Shown here: one piece after another, positions 22,493 to 36,488 of the stretch | Layout: the number at the start of each line of letters is the position of its first letter | Numbering within the stretch: the stretch's first letter is position 1 | Assembly: GCF_046630445.1 (NCBI RefSeq) | Contig: NC_092333.1 | Location: forward strand, 711,589,001 to 711,653,000 | From: Rutidosis leptorrhynchoides | Lineage: Eukaryota > Streptophyta > Magnoliopsida > Asterales > Asteraceae | DNA length: 64,000 nt | Direction: 5' to 3' | Translations under genes and position numbers: made by a program | The notes under the pieces: model-generated | Told to the model about the DNA's origin: nothing | The model's input: only the letters and a program-made list of their open reading frames with translations | The model's database searches: none

Positions 22493-23253
22493 TGTTGGGT
22501 TTTTTATTTGGTTTCCATTTATGTGGAAGTTTTAGCCCAATGTTTCAAGCCCAACAAAATTAGGCCCAATGGTTGTTTGACTTGGTCAACCATCAGAGGC
22601 ATCCTTTAATTCAAAACAAGTGCAGCTTCATACGTAAGAGAGGGCAGAAAGATAGATCAAGAAAAAGAGTGAAACCCCATTTCCGTCTACAGTGACAGTA
22701 GGCCAGTAAATCGACGATCCCCGAAGATCCGACCGTTTAATCTTCTCAATTTTTTGGGCTGTGTCTTCCTGACATCAGTGCCAACATTTTCAACCGTTGA
22801 ATTCTTCTAATAAGGTCTGTAGGTCGTGATTTTGCTGCTGGAACAGAGAGCAGATTATTGGGTGATTCATTCATCTTTTGTCTTTAATTTCTTCATATAC
22901 TTGTTGATTATTGTTGTTCAAGAGTATGATGATGTTGTATGCCTCTAGTTGATCTAGAGAAGCATTATTGTATTGCTCTCCTTGTTGATGATAGTGAAGT
23001 TTAAGTGGCTTACGAGTCCCGTGGTTTTTACTCTCGATTTTGAGAGGTTTTGCATGTAAAAAGTCTCGTGTGTATTGTGTGTGCTTGATTATATTTATTT
23101 GCTGATTTGCTACTGATTTGGGGACATATTTGGGTAGGTTTTGGTATAGCTTATTTGTTAGCATCCTCACGGTTTCATACGGGTCGGGAAATACTTGTCA
23201 AACGGGTTTGTTTCCGCTTTGTAGTTTACCCGTTGTGACCTATTTTCCCATCA
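22493..23253 (+). repeat. Copia G 5' LTR
   Basis: TG...CA ends, followed after three bases by a tRNA-like primer site. The matching 3' LTR is not in the window. Confidence 0.75.
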
Positions 23254-23256
23254 AAT

Positions 23257-23269
23257 TGGTATTAAGAGC
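23257..23269 (+). other. Copia G primer binding site
   Basis: TGGTATTAAGAGC, close to the TGGTATCAGAGC complement of initiator Met-tRNA, placed three bases after the LTR. Confidence 0.7.
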
Positions 23270-23298
23270 TAGGTTATTTGATTTGACTTGTGTGAAAT

Positions 23299-23901
23299 AT
23301 GGAAGCTAATACAAGTAAAATGATTAGTTTAAATGGTTCAAATTATCATGTTTGGAAAGGTAAAATGGAGGATCTTCTTTATGTAAAAGATTATTATTTA
23401 CCTGTTTTTACTGAGAGTATGCCCGAGGGTAAGTCTGAAGCTCAATGGAAAATTTTGCATAGACAGGTATGTGGGTATATTCGGCAGTGGGTTGATGATA
23501 ATGTAGTAAACCATATTACTGGGGAGACTGATGCTAAAGCCTTATGAAAAAAGCTTGAACAGTTATATGAACGAAAGACTGGGAATAACAAGTTGTTCTT
23601 AATTAAACAGTTGATGGGTTTAAAGTATCATGATGGGACTCCTATTACAGATCACCTAAATGCATATCAGGGTATTATTAATCAGCTTGCAGGAATGGGT
23701 ATCAAGTTTGAGGATGAGGTTCAAGGTCTCTGGTTACTTGGTACGTTACCGGACTCTTGGGAGATTTTTAGGACATCTTTGTCCAAACTCTGCACCAAAT
23801 GGTATTATCACCATGGAATTGGCTAAGGGTAGTATTTTGAATGAAGAGATGAGAAGAAAGTCACAAGGTTCCTCTTCACAGTCAGATATCTTGGTCACAG
23901 A
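23299..23901 (+). pseudogene. Copia G gag, N-terminal part (fossil)
   Basis: Starts MEANTSKMISLNGSNYHVWK, the usual opening of copia gag (L-NG-NY--WK), then QLMGLKYHDGTPITDHLNAY and GTLPDSWEIFRTSL, and the polar tail NEEMRRKSQGSSSQSD, all typical UBN2-type gag segments. The zinc knuckle and pol are not reached because element B interrupts. One or two breaks. Confidence 0.8.
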
Positions 23902-25238
23902 TGAAATGTCCCGTTCATATTGATTATAAAACGTTCCATATTAATTGATTTCGTTGCGAGGTTTTGACCTCTATATGAGACGTTTTTCAAAGACTGCATT
24001 CGTTTTTAAAACAAACCATAACCTTTATTTTATCGACAAGGTTAAAAGGACACCACCTAGATTATCATAAATGATAATATAAAAATATCACACTTACACA
24101 CTACCAATACATATTGGTTTACAATATTAATATGTTACAACAAAGTAAATCTCGAATGCAGTTTTTAAACAATAATATACAAGCATGCAACACCAAATCT
24201 TGTCCATATATTAGCATGCAACAGCGGAAGCTCTTAATAATCACCTGAGAATAAACATGCTTTAAATGTCAACAAAAATGTTGGTGAGTTATAGGTTTAA
24301 CCTATATATCAAATTGTAATAATAGACCACAAGATTTCATCTTTCAATAACATGCAAACTGCATAAAAATCATTCGTATGGTTGAACACCTGGTAACCGA
24401 CATTAACAAATGCATCTAGAATATCCCCATATATAAATATCGAAGTACTAAAGCAGTTCAAATTCTCTGACTGGGGCTTGTCAATGGCCCATAGATCTAT
24501 CTTTAGGGTTCGCATCAATTGGTGGCAATTATAATAAACACCAATTCTTAGGTTACCAAGTTCAACAAGGGCGATATCCGGTATAACGATTCAACATAGA
24601 ATGTAGTTTCAATACTTGTGTCTATTTTGTAAATCATTTTTAAAACTGCATGTATTCTCATCCCAAAATATTAGATTTTAAAAATGGGACTATAACTCAC
24701 TTTCACAGATTTTTACTTCGTCGGGAAGTAAGACTTGGCCACTGGTCGATTCACGAACCTATAACAAATATGTACATATATATCAAAGTATGTTCAAAAT
24801 ATATTTACAACATTTTTAATACGTTTTAATATTTTTAAGTTTATTAAGTCAGCTGTCCTCGTTAGTAACCTACAACTAGTTGTCCATAGTTAGATGTACA
24901 GAAATAAAGCAATATATATTATCTCGAATCAATCCACGACCTCGTGTATACAAGCCTCAGGCTAGATCACAACTCAAAGTATATATAATATTTTGGAATC
25001 AACCTCAACCCTGTATAGCTAACTCCAACATTACTGCATATAGAGTGTGTATGGTTGTTCCGAAATATATATATAGATGGGTCGATATGATATGTCAAAA
25101 CATTGTATTCGTGTCTATGGTATCCCAAGATTACATAATATATTAGAATACATGTATAATACAATATGAGTTAGCTAGGATAGGATTAACATAGATTTGT
25201 TACCAATTTTCACGTAGCTACAATAAGAAAAATTATCC
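23902..25238 (-). mobile_element. Element B: Ty3 LTR related to family E, minus strand, partial
   Basis: Plus strand TGAAATGTCCCGTTC at 23902 is the reverse complement of the 3' end of E-family LTRs (GAACGGGACATTTCA). Similarity continues through the AACGTTCCATATTAATTGA and GAGGTTTTGACCTCTATATG blocks to the TAGCTACGTGAAAATTGG block near 25,215. About 1.34 kb of the 3' side of an LTR is present; the rest is cut off by the C fragments. It is inserted in the gag of copia G. Confidence 0.85.
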
Positions 25239-25309
25239 AACCCGTTAACCGACCAAAAACGCAGCATAAAAAAAAAAAAAATTAAAACTGAGCTGTCTGA
25301 TTCAAGTTG
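25239..25309 (-). repeat. Extra partial copy of the C LTR end
   Basis: CCCGTTAACCGACCAAAAAC plus GCAGCAT, an A-run and AAAACTGAGCTGTC repeats the terminal about 65 bases of the C LTR that begins anew at 25310. It lacks the TGTAACAA tip and is joined directly to B. A local duplication or a remnant of an earlier C-family copy would explain it. Confidence 0.75.
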
Positions 25310-27645
<2,336 letters not shown>

Positions 27646-27660
27646 ACTCTCCCCCACTTA
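27646..27660 (-). other. Element C polypurine tract
   Basis: On the minus strand AAGTGGGGGAGAGT sits directly before the LTR start TGTAAGACCC, the expected place and composition for plus-strand priming. Confidence 0.8.
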
Positions 27661-29880
27661 GAATCGATCACGTCCTCGTGATCCTCGTCACTTAACCAAA
27701 CGGAGCTACACTCCACTGTCCTCAACTTAAGTCCCAAACCGACTTTCCTAAGCAATTCTTCCCAATAAATCGCCTCTATCAACTAAAATCATCACCCGCG
27801 ATTTATCAAATCCGCAAATCCGAGCACTAAAACTTGCTCATTCCCTCACATCGGGAAAAACTCAACCAATCTCTTACCGAGATATCAATCCCTTAGCGTA
27901 CCCTTACCGAGTACAATGCTAAAAGCAACCAAGTCTCAACCTAAGGTCAACAACCCGAAACGATGAAGACCGAACCAAATGAAACCTTAAGGATAACACC
28001 AATCACGAAACATCCCTTGTAGTGCGCAACACGACCAATATGCAGCTACCGTAACATCATAACAACGACTAAAACTGATAACGCCCGAAACGACTAAGGC
28101 AACGCTAAACCCAAGGTGTACAAAATCGACTATTGTCACACCCGTAACAACATGTGAGCGAAACACAGCTATCGCATCACTGATCTCACAACATGGTCCT
28201 CACGACCCCACCATCGGCGTATAAAACAACCGATATATCACACAACACAACATGGCCGAAACAACCCGAGCCTAAACACATATGGAGGATGGTCGAAACA
28301 CCCGAACCTTAGTGAATTCGCACAACCCGAAATTCACCAACCCAATCCATATATCCCACAACGAAATGACCGCACAACCCGAGTCATTGTGAATATGCGC
28401 AAACCGATATTCACTACCTCCGCCACATAGTATAACCGAGGATGGCCGTACAACCCGAGCCTTAGTGAATCCGAACTACCCGACATTCACTACCTCAAAC
28501 TATGAGTCCAACCAACAGGGACAATCGTACTACCCGAAATATTGTGAATACGAACAACCCGATATTTATGTCCCACAACACAACACGTGAATGGTACTCC
28601 CATTCCGATAATGTTATACCATACTGATATAACACTAAACCCATGATGAAGTCCGCGGACCCCGAAGGTCATGCTCCACCAATCAACAATACCATGATGA
28701 AGTCAGCGGACCCCGAAGGTCATGCTTCACCAATCAACAATACAATGATGAAGTCAGCGGACCCCGAAGGTCATGCTTCACCAATCTCATACGCACTTTT
28801 GGCCTCAAACAACGAGTAGTGCAACATCGCGCTCTGCTACACTATAGTGAACCCTAACGGATACCACTAACCATCCACACAATCGAGCGAGAACCACCTA
28901 TATCTAACATAGGCACAAAACAATAATTCTCTACAAGAGAATCCACCACGCACATCCCTTAGCCGAGGGATTTCACCTTGCTCGCCAAACACCCCCATTA
29001 TCTCTCAATGAGATTACCACATTATCACCTCGGTGATAATTTATATCCCAAAATCATAAGTACAATTTAACCGAAATTGTACTCTGCCACAAATCGACCA
29101 AAACTAGGTCCCAACGCAAACTTCCGAATCTACCAAAAGCATTATCCGAAGTCTCACACTAAAACCTCCTCGTGCGGGAGTGTAACTCCCCCACTTGGAA
29201 CTACGTTCCATAACCACAACTCGTACTACCGTACAGTGCTACCAAAGGTAGACTTTACCAACAATTGGGTTCACACGACCCATCACTACTTCTTGCTCCA
29301 ATCTTGAGCACACGGAGGATTTTAACCAAATCCTTAAACACTTTGAACGAAAAGTGTACCACAAATTACACAACTATACACTCGCAATCATCCAATTGCT
29401 ATAGCTCGCCAAACTTCACCCAGTCACTCATGTACCTAAGGGTTTCTCTCCGGTACCCTAAGCACAGTGTAACCGCAACACCATCAGAGTTGAACACTAC
29501 GCTAGTAGGTATGAAAGAGGCACCTAACGTCGTGTCATGTAGACTCCATTACCAACATACATTGAGATCCAAAACACTCGATCTCAAAGGTTCCAACCAC
29601 CCGACGAACCTCACGGTTCATTAATTTCAACACGAGAGGGAACACGCTCTAACATCCGAACACCAAAGCCCATTCCCAAGGCTTGGTAGAACATTTCTCA
29701 ATACTAAGGAATGCTTGGTTGCACCAATTATTACGCCCTTTGTCCACCAAATCAAACGTCACCATAGGGTAGTTCCACTAGGAATGTCACCCATAACAAA
29801 ATATGCACAACACAAATGCTGTCAACAAATTCGTACACAACGACACATAATAAATATCCAAAAGGGCATATTTATTAAAA
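27661..29880 (-). other. Element C non-coding interior
   Basis: About 2.2 kb between gag and polypurine tract where pol would be expected. No pol motif is recognisable in any frame. It contains degenerate ACAACCCGAGCC...TTAGTGAAT repeats (about 28,245-28,570) like those in the LTR, and a 52-bp tandem repeat (28,641-28,795). Confidence 0.6.
28641..28795. repeat. 52-bp tandem repeat, three copies
   Basis: Unit contains CATGATGAAGTCAGCGGACC followed by CCGAAGGTCATGCTTCACCA; three near-identical head-to-tail copies inside element C. Confidence 0.92.
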
Positions 29881-29891
29881 CGAAACGTACC

Positions 29892-30833
29892 TCAACGTCT
29901 CCTTGCGTCATTCGCCGCCGCCAACTCGGGACAATCCGGCTTGCGATGTCCCTCTTTATGACAATAGTAGCACATTCCGTCATCACTCTTCGGCATTGTG
30001 CATTCCCACAACTTGTGGCCCCTAACACCACAATTGAAACATCTAGGCGCACGAGAACTCGTCGAACCTTTCTCCACATTGCCCATACTCGCACCTGCGC
30101 CCTTAGTTTTCTTACTTGGAGCACCATACGAATCAACCCTCCTTTTACTTGAAAGCTCCCTAGCTTTCGATCACGAATGTGATTCGAAACCCCTAGCCAT
30201 GTTAAATAACTTCGCAAACGAGTTTACTTGGCCAATGCTAATTTTGCCCTGCAAATCATCATTCAAAGTCCGATAGAAATTTTCCATCAACATCCGATCA
30301 TTCCCAATATACTCTGAGAAAAAACGAGCCTTCGACATAAAGGTCGTCTTTAGAGTATTCAAGTCCATTGATCCTTGTTTCAAATTTCGTAACTCATTCC
30401 GCATTTCCGACAAATCGGCTGAAGTCCGGAACTCCTCGAAGAATTCCCTCTTAAACTCGTCCCATGATAACACCATAAATAGTTCACCACCAACAAGATC
30501 AATCTTACCATCCAACCAATCCTTTGCTCTACCCCGCAACAAACTAGTAGCGAGCCTTGTCCTCTTCTCGGGAGGACATTCAATCGTGCGAAAACACCCT
30601 TCGACATCCGAGATCCAAATGGTGCTTACCAAGGGATCCGGTTTCCCATCGTACATCGGAGGTTTAGTCCTCATGAAGCTCTTAAGACAACGCTCCATTT
30701 CACTACTACTCCGAAATTCGGAATACCACCTATCCATTCTTTCTTCCAACGCACCCATTTGCTCCGCAACGGCGGCCGCAACTCTAGTATTAAACTCCTC
30801 GTCATTCGTCTCGATCTCGTTTCGCGTCGCCAT
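29892..30833 (-). pseudogene. Element C gag (fossil)
   Basis: Minus strand, ATG at 30833 (MATRNEIETNDEEF). An N-terminal coiled region (AAVAEQMGALEERMDRWY) is followed by the Ty3 retrotransposon gag core: PPMYDGKPDPL, RTRLATSLLRGRAKDWLDG, SWDEFKREFFEEFRT, MRNELRNLKQGSMDLNTL. Toward the end are two CCHC knuckles, CFNCGVRGHKLWEC and CYYCHKEGHRKPDC (about 30,035-29,930). About one break is present. It begins about 420 bases after the primer site. Confidence 0.88.
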
Positions 30834-31258
30834 TCTAAAGAATGAAAAACAATTAGTCCACGAACGTATAAAACCATACACACCACACCGCCCCATCTTG
30901 CTAAACACTCGTCGTACATCATTTGTTAGACACGATTTGCACCCATAATAAGGTTTGCAAGTCCTTATTACGCACACACGCCGTATCAACTCGTTAGTAC
31001 AACGAGCGCTTCGCTCGATGATATAAACAAACACAAACAAAATTCTACGCGATATAAACACACGCGAGAATTACACCACAACACAATAATATATTAATAA
31101 TATCCGCATTACTAATATAAACGTTAGTCCACCTACAAAAAAGGCACTCACTATAACCTATTCCGACCCGTACTCCTACAAGTCCCGCAACAAATTTAGC
31201 ACACACAAAAGTCTAAGTCTAGGCACCTATCTCAAGTCACCTAAATCCCTTAGACCAT

Positions 31259-31270
31259 GCTCTGATACCA
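31259..31270 (-). other. Element C primer binding site
   Basis: TGGTATCAGAGC (continuing ATGGTC) on the minus strand, two bases from the LTR end: a canonical initiator Met-tRNA complement. Confidence 0.9.
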
Positions 31271-31272
31271 CT

Positions 31273-31995
31273 TGTAACAACCCAACCCGTTAACCGACCA
31301 AAAACGCAGCATAAAAAAAATTAAAACTGATCTGTCCAGATGGGGTGCGCGGCGCGCACCCACACCTGTGCGCGGCGCGCACAGGGCCTGGAAGACCGCT
31401 GTCCACTTTTTCCAATTTTTGCAAAAAGATCTTTTGCTTCCCGACACTTTTAGACCAAACGCTCTTCACAACAATTTGTATTAGTTAAAACTAACACGTT
31501 CCAATAATAAAATGAGTTTTATGAGACCGGGCCCACATCGGCCGTTTTACGACTTTCGTACAAAATACAAGTTTTCAACTACATGATTTTTAACACAAAA
31601 TAAAGACCGAGCATGGCGATTGGGGATACGCTACCAATCCTAATCAATCCAAAAGCAAGATCTTCTAAAGCAACTATGCGAGTCCACTAGTTCCCGCTTA
31701 TCCGAGCCACCGCATCCATGCAATCTATAAAAATGTAAACAATGAGAGGGTAAGCTAACGCTTAGTGAGTGAAAATATACTACATACATATATATGCATA
31801 AAATGGACACGCCACACAAATAATCAAATACCGCATACCGAATCATCTAAGCATAAAGGCAAGCAAGTCTAAGCATACCGTACGATCACTAAGCAACGAG
31901 CTAAAGATACAACAACAAACATAAGTTCACCAACAATGATGTGAACAACGCCAAATAGCTACACCCGGAGGGTTAGCTACATCACAACAATACAT

Positions 31996-32085
<90 letters not shown>

Positions 32086-32224
32086 CAATATATAAACGTC
32101 CAAGGTTAACCCCTTAACCCAATACCGAGAACCAAATACCACAATGAAGATTGGCCGAACAACCCGAGCCTTAGTGAATTCGCACAACCCGATATTCACT
32201 TCTTCACCAATTCAACAACCGAGG
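31273..32224 (-). repeat. Element C 5' LTR, 3' portion, cut by D
   Basis: Matches 25310 onwards up to TTCAACAACCGAGG, where the LTR copy at 26,270 continues with TTGGCCGAAC but this one switches to TGTGACGACCCGG of element D. Includes a (TA)n tract at 31999-32083. Confidence 0.9.
31999..32083. repeat. (TA)n microsatellite in C 5' LTR
   Basis: About 42 TA units, the counterpart of 26030-26145. Confidence 0.95.
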
Positions 32225-34909
32225 TGTGACGACCCGGAAATTTCTGACCAAATTTAAACTTAATCTTTATATATTTCCGACACGATAAACAAAGTCTGTA
32301 ATGTTGAAGTCTCAAAATTTTTGAACTGTTTCATATATGCAATTACCCTTCGACCATTATCAACGATTCACGAACAATTAATTGTAAATAGATATGTGTG
32401 TATGTTTATATATAGATAATAATTGGAAATATAATTTTAAATATTATATGTTGTTGTTATAAAAAAATTAATTATGTAAAATAAAATGAAAATATGATAT
32501 TATGATAATTAATATTTAAAACATATTTATATGTAAATAAAATACAATAAATACATATTTTGTGATTTCGATTCTATTTAGTAAACGAAAGTAACACTCA
32601 ATTGCCATTCGATGGAGATTAAACAAGTTAAATATGAATTTATATGATTTTTAAAATAAATAGTGATTCGAAAATAAGTTATATGAATTTTAGCTTTATT
32701 AAAAATATAATTAGAATCTATTTGATTAGTTTTAACATTTAGTATTTTTACTTGGGGTTGAGAGTGAATAAATAATTTAATTTTATTTAATAGTTAATAA
32801 CTGAATTTTATACTATAATGACTGGAATAAATGAAGATAATTAATATAAAAATTTAGGATTTTTCTGAGAACTTTTATCCGCCACTGATTATCAACTGAC
32901 TACAATTTACTATCACTGAAAAACCATCGGTATAAGAAAACAAGTGAGAGACGGCTATATTATTTATCATGTGCATATTTTTAATTATAATATATTATTC
33001 TTGTCTGCCACTCATATATATGTTTATGTATGTGTTATTGAATCCGTGAAAATTAAATAGTTAAAGTATAACTTACTGTTGCCTTTTAGAAAATGATTGA
33101 TATTGTGATTATAAATTGATACTATAGGTTTCCTGGCATCCTTACATCTAATATAAATAAATACTTGCATTTACATTATTACATAGCATAGGATATGCAA
33201 TATACTTAATCAATTATCAACTCTTTCTTCTTCAACAGACCATCGGGCTACAACACACCACCACTTACATCTTCACAACAATATACGGCTACCACTATAA
33301 CCTATCATCCGAAAACCATAACCACCCTCAGGCCAACACCACACTCTCTTCTTCTTCACCACTCCTCTGTTGAACCACATCAATCCACCACTTTCACCAT
33401 CAAGAACTCAATCACCATGATCCGTTACAAGATTTTTAGCTCAATGAATTTTTTAAGGATTTAGATTATATGTATGCTTGTTATAATTACTCGTAGATGA
33501 TAGAAGTAAAATAAGATCATGACTTTGTGGTCAAGTCCACCACTCCAACGTCTCTATGATTGAGAAAATAATGGATCTCCCTTTACTCTTCTTTATATCT
33601 CGGATAGGGTGTGGACCGAATCACACCACCATCGCGGTTCACCCCAAGAACCTTTTGCAACTTATTCATAACCGTCATTATAAGGCACGTTGGCTAAACT
33701 GTTATATTTCTGTGTTTGGATACCAATATGAACACCCACATACATGACCACCTTCTCCAACACCATTAACCCTCCTGCAACCTACTGCTGCTCGCTAATC
33801 TCCACGAACCAACCTGCAACTGCAGTTGCTATCGTTCTTGTTCGTCTGTTATAAAATCACCCTAACTCAATCGAAACCGCTGGATTATTGATGCAAAGGT
33901 TTTCTGTTTAACAACCGGAGAAACCTGAAGATTAATTTCAGCTGGAAAAAGTATCCTCACCTGCTATATTTTTTTTCCTTTTTCGGCTGTGAGATGTTCG
34001 GACAACAAAGATTATCAAAACCACGTTGTTGTTCAGTTGACGTTTGCAGCTACTTTTACTTTGATTTTGTTACTGCATATATTAAGATAAGTGAAACATA
34101 GTGTATGAGAGGGCCGACCATAATGGGACAATTAAGGGGACCGGATGTTTTAATTATTATTTTTTTGATCATTATAGTTTGATAATGGTTGATTATGATT
34201 AGGAAAGGGACATTCTTCTTTCTTTATTTTATGAAATAATCATGATGACATTCGATTAAGAAATGTTGATGATGATTAGATAATACGTTAATGGGGATAT
34301 TGATAATAAAGATGATGAAAATATAGGGACGATATGATGATGATGTTTATACATATGATTGTTACGATGTATGATTGATGTTGATGCCGTATGAGATGGA
34401 TAATGATGCATGATGACGAAGTGATGATGATATAAAAATAAAATAAAAACTGTTACGGCTGTCCACTAACAAACACATATAAACTAGTGGACTAATAGGC
34501 TAATTGGGTTTCGATTTAATTAAAGCTGTTGGGCCGAGATTCAAGAAATCTGTTGGGCTTCTTTTGGACTACTCAATTTACAAAACCCAATCAACACATA
34601 ACCAAATTGTTTTCTGTACGAGGCCATGGTGATGATATGTAAATTGTGATGAAAAGTGTAGTAACGAAATAATAATTATGATAATTAGTTTATAATGAAG
34701 TTAGGTTAGTGGTGATAAGGTGACGATGATAATACGCATGATGATATCAATAAGGATAAATGATATCATAACCAAATGATGATGATCATGGATATGATGA
34801 TGATTATAGTTATTAGATGATGAATAAGTAAGTGGGTTCTTTAAAAGGAAAACTGAAATTGTGGGTTAAAACAATTTGGATCCATATTATAGTAGGAAAT
34901 CACAAATGG

Positions 34910-34980
34910 AGAAATGGTTAAGAATGTTATTGGGTTAGCGGGATGTCGCGGGTTCAAACCCGAACTTGGGCATTTTTTTA
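34910..34980 (+). repeat. tRNA-like / SINE-like Pol III segment
   Basis: Box A-like TGGTTAAGAATG (34915-34926) and box B-like GGGTTCAAACCC (34951-34962), 36 bases apart, followed by CTTGGGCATTTTTTT, a T-run that would stop RNA polymerase III. It resembles the head of plant tRNA-derived SINEs more than a foldable tRNA. Lies inside the D LTR. Confidence 0.55.
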
Positions 34981-35036
34981 GGGTTACTCCTTTGAGGTAG
35001 TTACTTATCTATTCATTTATTTATTAATATTATTAT

Positions 35037-35037
35037 C

Positions 35038-35134
<97 letters not shown>

Positions 35135-35135
35135 G
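35037..35135. repeat. (ATT)n microsatellite
   Basis: About 33 ATT units in the D LTR; a looser ATT-rich tail continues to about 35,385. Confidence 0.95.
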
Positions 35136-35886
35136 TATTAGGTATTATATTCAAAATTAATATTTTCATTATCGTTATTATTAAACTTATCTTTTTATTA
35201 AAAATTAATATTATTATTATATGTATCATTATTTTACAATCATTATTATTATTTTTACTAACAATATTTTTATTATCATTATTTTGATTACCATTAATAA
35301 TATTATTATTATCATGATTATTATTACTGTAATTATTTTTATTATCAAAAATTATTACTATTATTATTATTATTATTATTATAAGCTAATACAACTTTTT
35401 ATTAATATCAATTTACCAAATAACAATCAGTTACATAAATTCATATTTAATACATATAACATATAATTTACAAAAATAACAAATATATCACTAATAATAT
35501 AAAACTTCGTTCAATTTCAATTATATGTGTTAATATAAACATAAATGATATAGGTTCATGAATCCGAGGCCAACCCCACACTTGTTCAATGTCGTCATAT
35601 GTATTTTTACTACAAAATATAGTATTGTGAGTTTCATTTGCTCCCTTTTACTCTTTACATTTTTGGGCTGAGAATACATGCAAATGCTTTATTAACTGTT
35701 TTACAATATTTATATGTGTGAGTTCATTTGCTCCCTTTTACTCTTTACATTTTTGGGACTGAGAATACATGCGCTGTTTTACAACTGCTTTATTAAATGC
35801 TTTTGAAATACATTTTGAACTGCGAATACATGAAGTGCTTTTATAAATGTTTGACGAGATAGACACAAGCAAAACATTCCTCGAAT

Positions 35887-36041
35887 GAATTATGTGGACG
35901 TGATAATTGCCACCATTGAATTATGTGGACATGATAATTGCCACCATTGAATTATGTGGACATGATAATTGCCACCATTGAATTATGTTGATATGATAAT
36001 TGCCACCATTGAATTATGTGGACATGATAATTGCCACCAAT
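35887..36041. repeat. 31-bp tandem repeat, five copies
   Basis: Unit GAATTATGTGGACATGATAA plus TTGCCACCATT, five head-to-tail copies with few changes, in the 3' half of the D LTR. Confidence 0.95.
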
Positions 36042-36476
36042 TGAAGTGAATGTTATATATCGAGAGAATGATTTTATACACAGGTTATGTGTATGATATT
36101 TTGTACACGAGATATGTGTACGGTTACAAAGATTTGTTAAAATAGTTTCGTACATGAGAAAGGTGTACTGTATTTAAAAGATATCGCATGTACATTACAG
36201 GTGGGTATAAGATTCGGGCCCATTTGTATCATGCAGCATTTAAATCTTGTGGTCTATCAAAATGATGAATTTTATTGTTTTATGATAAACCTATGAACTC
36301 ACCAACCTTTTGGTTGACACTTTAAAGCATGTTTATTCTCAGGTTTGAAAGAAATCTTCCGTTGTGCTTTTGCTCATATTACATGGAGTCGTTCATGTCA
36401 TATAGAAGTCAGAACCTCGCAATGGGACCAACTGTTGAAGACTTCGTCCAGATGGATTAGGACGGGTCACTACAGG

Positions 36477-36488
36477 TGGCATCAGAGC
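36477..36488 (+). other. Element D primer binding site
   Basis: TGGCATCAGAGC two bases after the LTR, one mismatch from the initiator Met-tRNA complement. Confidence 0.75.

Larger units (their letters stand above)
22493..23901 (+). mobile_element. Ty1/copia element G, 5' part, cut by element B
   Basis: A 761-bp LTR (TGTTGGG...CCCATCA), a primer binding site and the first part of gag on the plus strand, ending where element B begins at 23902. The rest should lie beyond the nested stack. It is the outermost visible member of the nest. A fossil with one or two breaks in the visible coding part. Confidence 0.8.
32225..36474 (+). repeat. Element D 5' LTR (4,250 bp)
   Basis: TG...CA ends, followed by a primer site. 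Contains an (ATT)n microsatellite, a tRNA-like Pol III segment (34,915-34,980), a 31-bp repeat in five copies (35,887-36,041), a duplicated TTTGCTCCCTTTTACTCTTT block (about 35,638 and 35,722), and near its end the TGTTTATTCTCAGGT core shared with B, E and F. Confidence 0.8.

Noticed and set aside
29715-30152. 145-aa plus-strand frame
   Set aside because: Lies antisense to the C gag and zinc knuckles, which are clearly the coding strand.
34910-34980. Functional tRNA gene
   Set aside because: Box A and B are present but I cannot fold acceptor and anticodon stems; kept as a SINE-like segment.
35887-36041. CRISPR array
   Set aside because: The 31-bp units are head-to-tail with no unique spacers, in a plant LTR.
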